Assembly: GCA_029783825.1 (NCBI GenBank)
Contig: JAREIK010003431.1
Location: 2,291,174-2,355,173 of the forward strand
DNA length: 64,000 nt
Reading direction: 5' to 3'
Source of the DNA: Sapria himalayana
Taxonomy: Eukaryota > Streptophyta > Magnoliopsida > Malpighiales > Rafflesiaceae
Shown here: piece by piece, positions 59,520 through 64,000 of the stretch
How the letters are laid out: every line of letters starts with the position of its first letter
Numbering within the stretch: position 1 is the stretch's first letter
The notes under the pieces: model-generated
Seen by the model: the letters and a program-made list of their open reading frames with translations, nothing else
What the model was told of the DNA's origin: nothing
The model's database searches: none
Position numbers and translations under genes: made by a program

Positions 59520-61230
59520 CCTCAACACATCTCGCATAATTTCCTTTCTAATGTCCAACTAAATTGAGATTTAAGGTTGATAAATGCTTTTGTGTTATAA
59601 TTAATTAATGAATTTATGTGTTTATAATTGTGTTTAGATGTTGGTGAATATGTATGCAAATTATAGCTGAAATTTAGGGTTTTCATGAATTCATCAATAT
59701 GCATGTCGATCATGATAAATAGTGATAGATACATCACATGACACATTCATGTGATATAGTAAGAATAAAGTGATAATTCTTCTAGTCTTAATGCATGAAA
59801 TAAAAAATTCTATAAAGACTCGGAGTTTAGTAAGTTTAATTGTTTTGAGTATGACACTTACAAAGTAAAAAGAATGAACATATTTAAGACCAATCCGTTA
59901 TGTACTCTTTAGAATAACTAAATTTTCAATAATGTGGAGATTAAGTAGAACATCTAACATAGAAGTTTCATCATTGTATGTGAGTAATGAAACAATCTGG
60001 TGGATTATGACATGTAAATCATGGGACACATGCAAATGTGGGAGACTAGTATGTTGGTGACATTTCTTATTTCTACAAGTTTTTTTTCTTATATGACTTT
60101 CATATGTGAGATATATGAGAAGATGTATATTAATTATCATGAGTGTTACGTGTAGTACTTATGAAGTCAAAAGTACAAATGCACTTAGTACCATATTAGA
60201 GATTAGAGAATAGAAGTACAAACTTGAAATAATTGTAAAGGATAATTATCATATTTTTGAAATACCAAGAGGGCATAAAAGTATCTTTATATCAATCTAT
60301 TATTCATCTAATAATCAAAGATAATATTGACCAAATACTAGAGAAATATTTTTAGGAATACAAATTACCTAATATTCTTGAGTATTTTATTCTTATTAGA
60401 TGATGTATAAGCATAATTCTACTTAATTAGTCATGATACTCTTTGTATGTCATCGTCATTAACATAATTCTTTAATTGTACAATATATTCTTTGTTACTG
60501 CAAGATTATCATAGAATCAAAACTATACTTAAATGGCTCTGATATTAATTTTATATCATAGTAACTAAGTACCCCACTAGTGCTTAAAATCATGGTTACT
60601 TTCTAGAACCATGACTTCATCTTTAACAAGGGTTTGTATTCTCAAGTCGGAGTAATATTATTTTCACAAAGACATAAATTTTGAGCCATATAAAATTACA
60701 AGGAAAAAATTGATCAGACCAAAGTTGTAATAATTATTCAACATCATGAATTTTTAATACATGTTATAGAGGTCATTTATTTGAGTATGGACATTTTTCT
60801 AGGTTGTGACTCTTATTCTCAAGAGAAGACAAAACCACTTTTATGTATTAACTAATTATCAAAGATATATCTTTTTGTAGTATCATGACCATGTGATATA
60901 CAAGAAGGGGCAAGGCCAGAGTCGTGTCCATTCTTAGTGCAAAGGTCATTTGATGTACAAGAGAAAACTTTCATTATGCTTGAACCATTCTCAGTTCCAT
61001 GGCCATATTATATACAAGAGATATCATTCCCATCACTATAGCCATTCTGAATGCCATGACCATATGATGCATATAAGAGGCTATTTTCAGCACTATGGCT
61101 ATTCCTAGCACCGAGGTCATATGATAAATGAGAGAGACCAAAAGTCATGACTATAGATAAAAATATTTTCACATATGAAGATTATAGTGCCATAGCACCT
61201 CACAAAACCGCTCCATTAGAAGTGCATGTC
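59520..61230 (-). repeat. R repeat, rearranged copy, minus orientation
   Basis: From 59520 to about 60200 the minus strand matches the first part of R ('tgtcccatgatttac', 'ctttgtaagtgtcatac'). From about 60590 to 61230 it matches the array part ('gactttggtc', 'aaagtcatgac'). In normal R(minus) copies these come in the opposite left-to-right order, so this copy is permuted or composed of two fragments. A plus-strand gag-protease remnant follows at 61.38 kb. Confidence 0.5.
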
Positions 61231-61379
61231 TAACTCTCACCCCTAGTTATGAAGAAGAAAGCATGGGGGGTGGAGAGAAGCATGAAGGTTATCCATTCCT
61301 GTGTAAATAAAGAAATGAATTAGAATACAACTAAAGATAAGCTTTTAATGAATTTTCCATTTTTGTAACATTTTAAGAA

Positions 61380-61990
61380 GAGGATATTGAATGAAGACTT
61401 TGAGAAATTTTTCAATATATTCTTAAAACTAAAAGTGAATATATTATTTGTTAAAGCTCTATCCCAAATGTCAAATTATTTTAAGTTTATAAATAGATAT
61501 AATATGTAATAAGAATAAGTTAGAGATATATGAGACTATTAATATGATTGAGAAGTATAGTGTGATTATTCAATAAATACTTATGAGAAAATTGAATGAT
61601 CCTCTAAATTTTATTATGCCTTGTACCATAGGAGACCATGCATTTTGAAAGGTATTGTGTAACTTGGGATCAAGTATCAACTTGATGCCATTGCAATTAT
61701 GTGAAAGTTGAATCTCAGAAAAATCACTCCAACCACTTTCACTCTAAATGGGTGATCAAACAATCAAACACTCTAATGGTGTTATTAAAGATGTTTTGGT
61801 TAAGGTCAATATTTTTATATTTTCAAGAAATTTTATTGTATTTGATATGGAATAAAATAATTATGCACCAATAATTTTGGGATGACCATATTTGACCATT
61901 GGACATGCCCATATTGATATTAAGAAAGGAGAGTTTACTCTCTTTGTTAATAAAAAACATAAAAGGTTTAGTCTTTATATAGGCTTGTGG
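61380..61990 (+). pseudogene. Ty3/gypsy (Athila/Tat-like) gag end and protease remnant
   Basis: 'EDFEKFFNIFLKLKVNILF' and 'ALSQMSNYFKFIN' near 61395-61490 match the conserved stretch before the protease ('F.KFLDIFKKLHINIPFAEAL.QMP.Y.KF'). 'YALYHRRPCILKGIV'-type residues then cover the 'PCTIG' region, followed by pieces like 'DLGSSINLMPL' in another frame near 61668 and the end of the domain near 61930. At least two frameshifts and several stops are present. No reverse transcriptase follows. Confidence 0.78.
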
Positions 61991-62849
61991 TGTCCAAATG
62001 ATAATGATACAAGGTATTATTAGATAGTAGACAATCTCCTCCATATGACAAGGTATTAGTAGATAGTAGACACCCATAAAGAAAATATTATCATACATGA
62101 GAAAATAAATCAACCTTGAGTCTAAGTATCTTTTTGAGACCCAATCTTATCTTATCAACTTAAGCAATTGAATCAATTTATTTAAACTCAATCAAAAAAA
62201 CAATACTAATCTATATTGGGGTCGATAGATATAATTTCTTCTACTTTATTATTTATATGGCTCATATACTTGTAAAATATAGTTAATATGCATAGAATAT
62301 ACCTAATGAGCTCTTGGTATAATTTTCTTCTACTTTTTGCATCCTTAATAAGGTCACAACAACCCTATTAGATATAGTTCTTTGCTATATAACCCTTTCA
62401 TAATTTAGTTTTCTATCATTTTTTTCCTAACTAAAGTAAAACCCTTATTTCCATATATGGGTGTTAATTTTTCTAAAATTTTTCAATGCACTCTTGATCT
62501 ACTAATTTTGCTCATGGAAGCTCATCTTTTTCTCGTTGACCTAAATCATCTTCTAAATTAGTTTCCCTACATGTTTATCAAAATTGTGAGTTGACTGGTT
62601 GATGCCTACAACTTGATGAAGGACACCATTAATTTAGGCTATCTTCAACCTCGTTTTTTTTCATTGCAACCCTCATGTTCCTCCCCCTAATTTTTTTGAA
62701 CTTTGTAAAACCACAAGATCACACACTTTTTCCATAGATGGAACATTAAGACCATTACTAATCTTTTGGGGAGCCTCTTGAATTAAGGATGAAAAATGTT
62801 TCACCAAAGTTTTCAAAAGGGGTCTCTCCATTTTTCCTTATGGCCTAAT
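61991..62849. other. Unassigned stretch
   Basis: No protein family is recognised. The right part may be the decayed downstream region of the minus-strand LINE ORF1. The 96-codon minus frame at 61823-62113 is the shadow of the protease remnant. Confidence 0.35.
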
Positions 62850-63560
62850 TTTTATCTCTTTTTAGCTTTATAAGGACTTGTAACCTTATTAACCATTCTT
62901 GAGCCTCTTTTACAACATTCAATATTGAGGGATACTTATCATTTAAACACTTTGTCAAAACCCCTCACTTCCACATCCAATATACACTCTTTCTTACCAA
63001 TTTTGTAACATCCACCTCTACACAAACACACACCACACTAGGCCTTGGTTTGTACAAAGTAACAACATCCAATTTGATTGAAACCCCCCACCATGACAAC
63101 TAAATTGAATAATGTCATGACGTTGAATAAATAAAAAGGAAAACCCAGAAAACCCACCCAAATAGACACCAACGGAGAATCTTCATTTGGTTTAAAATCA
63201 ATTGTTCACATTAAAACTCTCTTAGGAAACCATTAGATAAACCAAGTTTCCAATAACTTTGGAAGTCTTCAAGGAGCTTAAACTAAAATTAAATGTGGTT
63301 GTAGTCAATAATGACCAATATTTCTTTCCATATAACATTGATTGAAAGCTTTTCATCAAAAAATATTTCATTGAGAAATAATTTTAGGAGTTCTGCTTAC
63401 ATCACAGTTTTTCCCTAAGAGAATAACAATACCAATTCTCCCGTGAATGAGGCTAGTTCCTTAGTCCAATTAACCGCAATGGTGTATTTTCCTTGAAAAA
63501 CTACCAAATTAGTGGTTTCCCATTGTTATATCTGAGGGTTTTGGCCCCTTGTACTACTCT
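62850..63560 (-). pseudogene. LINE (L1-type) ORF1 remnant with DUF4283-like domain
   Basis: The minus strand gives 'FKPNEDSPLVSIWVGF' near 63190-63145, then 'LFNVMTLFNLVVMVGVSIKLD' in part, and 'RPSVVCVCVEVDVTKLV' near 63045-62995. These fit the plant L1 ORF1 pattern 'F.P..E.P.VPVWV.FP.LP...', 'IAS.IG.PL..D' and 'ARVCVE.DL.K'. The upstream half, towards 63.56 kb, is weaker. No zinc knuckle, endonuclease or reverse transcriptase is seen to the left. The domain binds nucleic acid in L1 ribonucleoproteins as far as the family is known. Confidence 0.68.
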
Positions 63561-63599
63561 TAGAGCACATGAGGAAGAAAGCAACATTTTTTAAAACAT

Positions 63600-64000
63600 G
63601 CAGCATGCATGTGTGTATCTAAACATGCACATATATACTATTGTGTATGTGTATGTGCCTATATATACATATACTATTGTGTATATACACACACACACAA
63701 ATATAAGGTTGTCTATGTGTGCACATGTGTGTGTGCGTATGCATATATATATATATATATATTATTTATATTTATATTTATAATTGTATATGTATATATA
63801 TACACATATATATTAGGTTATATATAAGTATATATATTTATATGTATACTTAGGAAATAATATAAATGTATATATATAAAGATACTTGCATATGCACATA
63901 CATATATTCTATTGTGTATGTATGTGTTTGTATCTATATATATATATATGTATGTATGTATGTATGTATATACATGTAACCTTATATATGAATATATATA
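63600..64000. repeat. Compound microsatellite (ta/tg/ca/tgta)
   Basis: (ta)n, (ca)n, (gt)n and 'tatgtatg' runs fill the end of the window. The two small plus-strand frames here encode only Tyr/Ile/His/Val low-complexity residues and are not genes. Confidence 0.92.

Noticed and set aside
60535..60555. Methionine-tRNA primer-binding-site-like sequence on the minus strand (aatatcagagcca)
   Set aside because: It is imperfect, and the R pieces on its two sides do not give a consistent LTR-leader order with the plus-strand gag-protease that follows. It may be real for another element but cannot be supported.
1..64000. Organelle DNA, rRNA or tRNA genes, or a host gene with introns
   Set aside because: No such sequence was recognised on either strand by eye. 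A covariance-model tRNA search and splice-aware protein alignment would be the decisive tests and could not be run.

Overview
The window is plant nuclear DNA, and almost all of it is transposable-element debris. The base is AT-rich, with young GC-rich inserts. The element types are typical of flowering plants: Ty3/gypsy elements with the Athila/Tat-like gag motif 'TLRS', Ty1/copia with GAG-pre-integrase and RNase H, hAT transposons with 8-bp target-site duplications (TSDs), and a plant LINE with a DUF4283-like ORF1. I found no intact host gene, no tRNA or rRNA, and no CRISPR array. Every recognisable coding region carries stops or frameshifts, so nearly all coding entries are pseudogenes. The species cannot be named from this sequence.

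The commonest component is a dispersed repeat of about 2.3-2.6 kb, called R here. About ten full or partial copies lie in both orientations: 1-950, 2680-4640, 15250-17040, 20520-21507, 29620-34900, 35150-37740, 40860-42600, 42900-49450, 54990-56720 and 59520-61230. Its position beside gag, gag-protease and extra-ORF remnants suggests it is the long terminal repeat (LTR) of an Athila/Tat-like Ty3/gypsy family. This is inferred from order and orientation; no primer-binding site was found to prove it.

Layout. 1-8770: a plus-strand Ty3/gypsy element (R, gag, inverted R insertion, pol, extra ORF). 8765-14795: copia leader fragment, a decayed hAT element, then a plus-strand copia pol with its 3' LTR. 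14800-21507: gypsy integrase fragment, then a minus-strand gag-protease element between two R copies, carrying two GC-rich hAT elements. 21508-26361: minus-strand copia (5' LTR, leader, gag, protease, integrase start). 26620-29620: gypsy integrase C-terminus, AT-rich DNA and a microsatellite complex. 29620-42600: three R copies, a 2.9-kb nested insertion with a 39-bp minisatellite, an extra-ORF remnant and a coiled-coil repeat tract. 42900-56720: probably one minus-strand LTR element without recognisable pol, broken by two transposase-bearing hAT elements, one of which carries a young GC-rich hAT element. 56801-59410: a 1-kb tandem duplication, one copy holding a solo LTR with a 5-bp TSD. 59520-64000: rearranged R, gag-protease, LINE ORF1 and microsatellites.

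The best-supported observations are four non-autonomous hAT elements with perfect 8-bp TSDs, the nested insertion order at 42.9-56.7 kb, and a 39-bp minisatellite with seven CACGTG (G-box) cores at fixed spacing. Nothing here looks like a new enzymatic or defence system. R copy and pseudogene edges are by eye and can be off by tens to a few hundred bases; TSD-flanked edges are exact.
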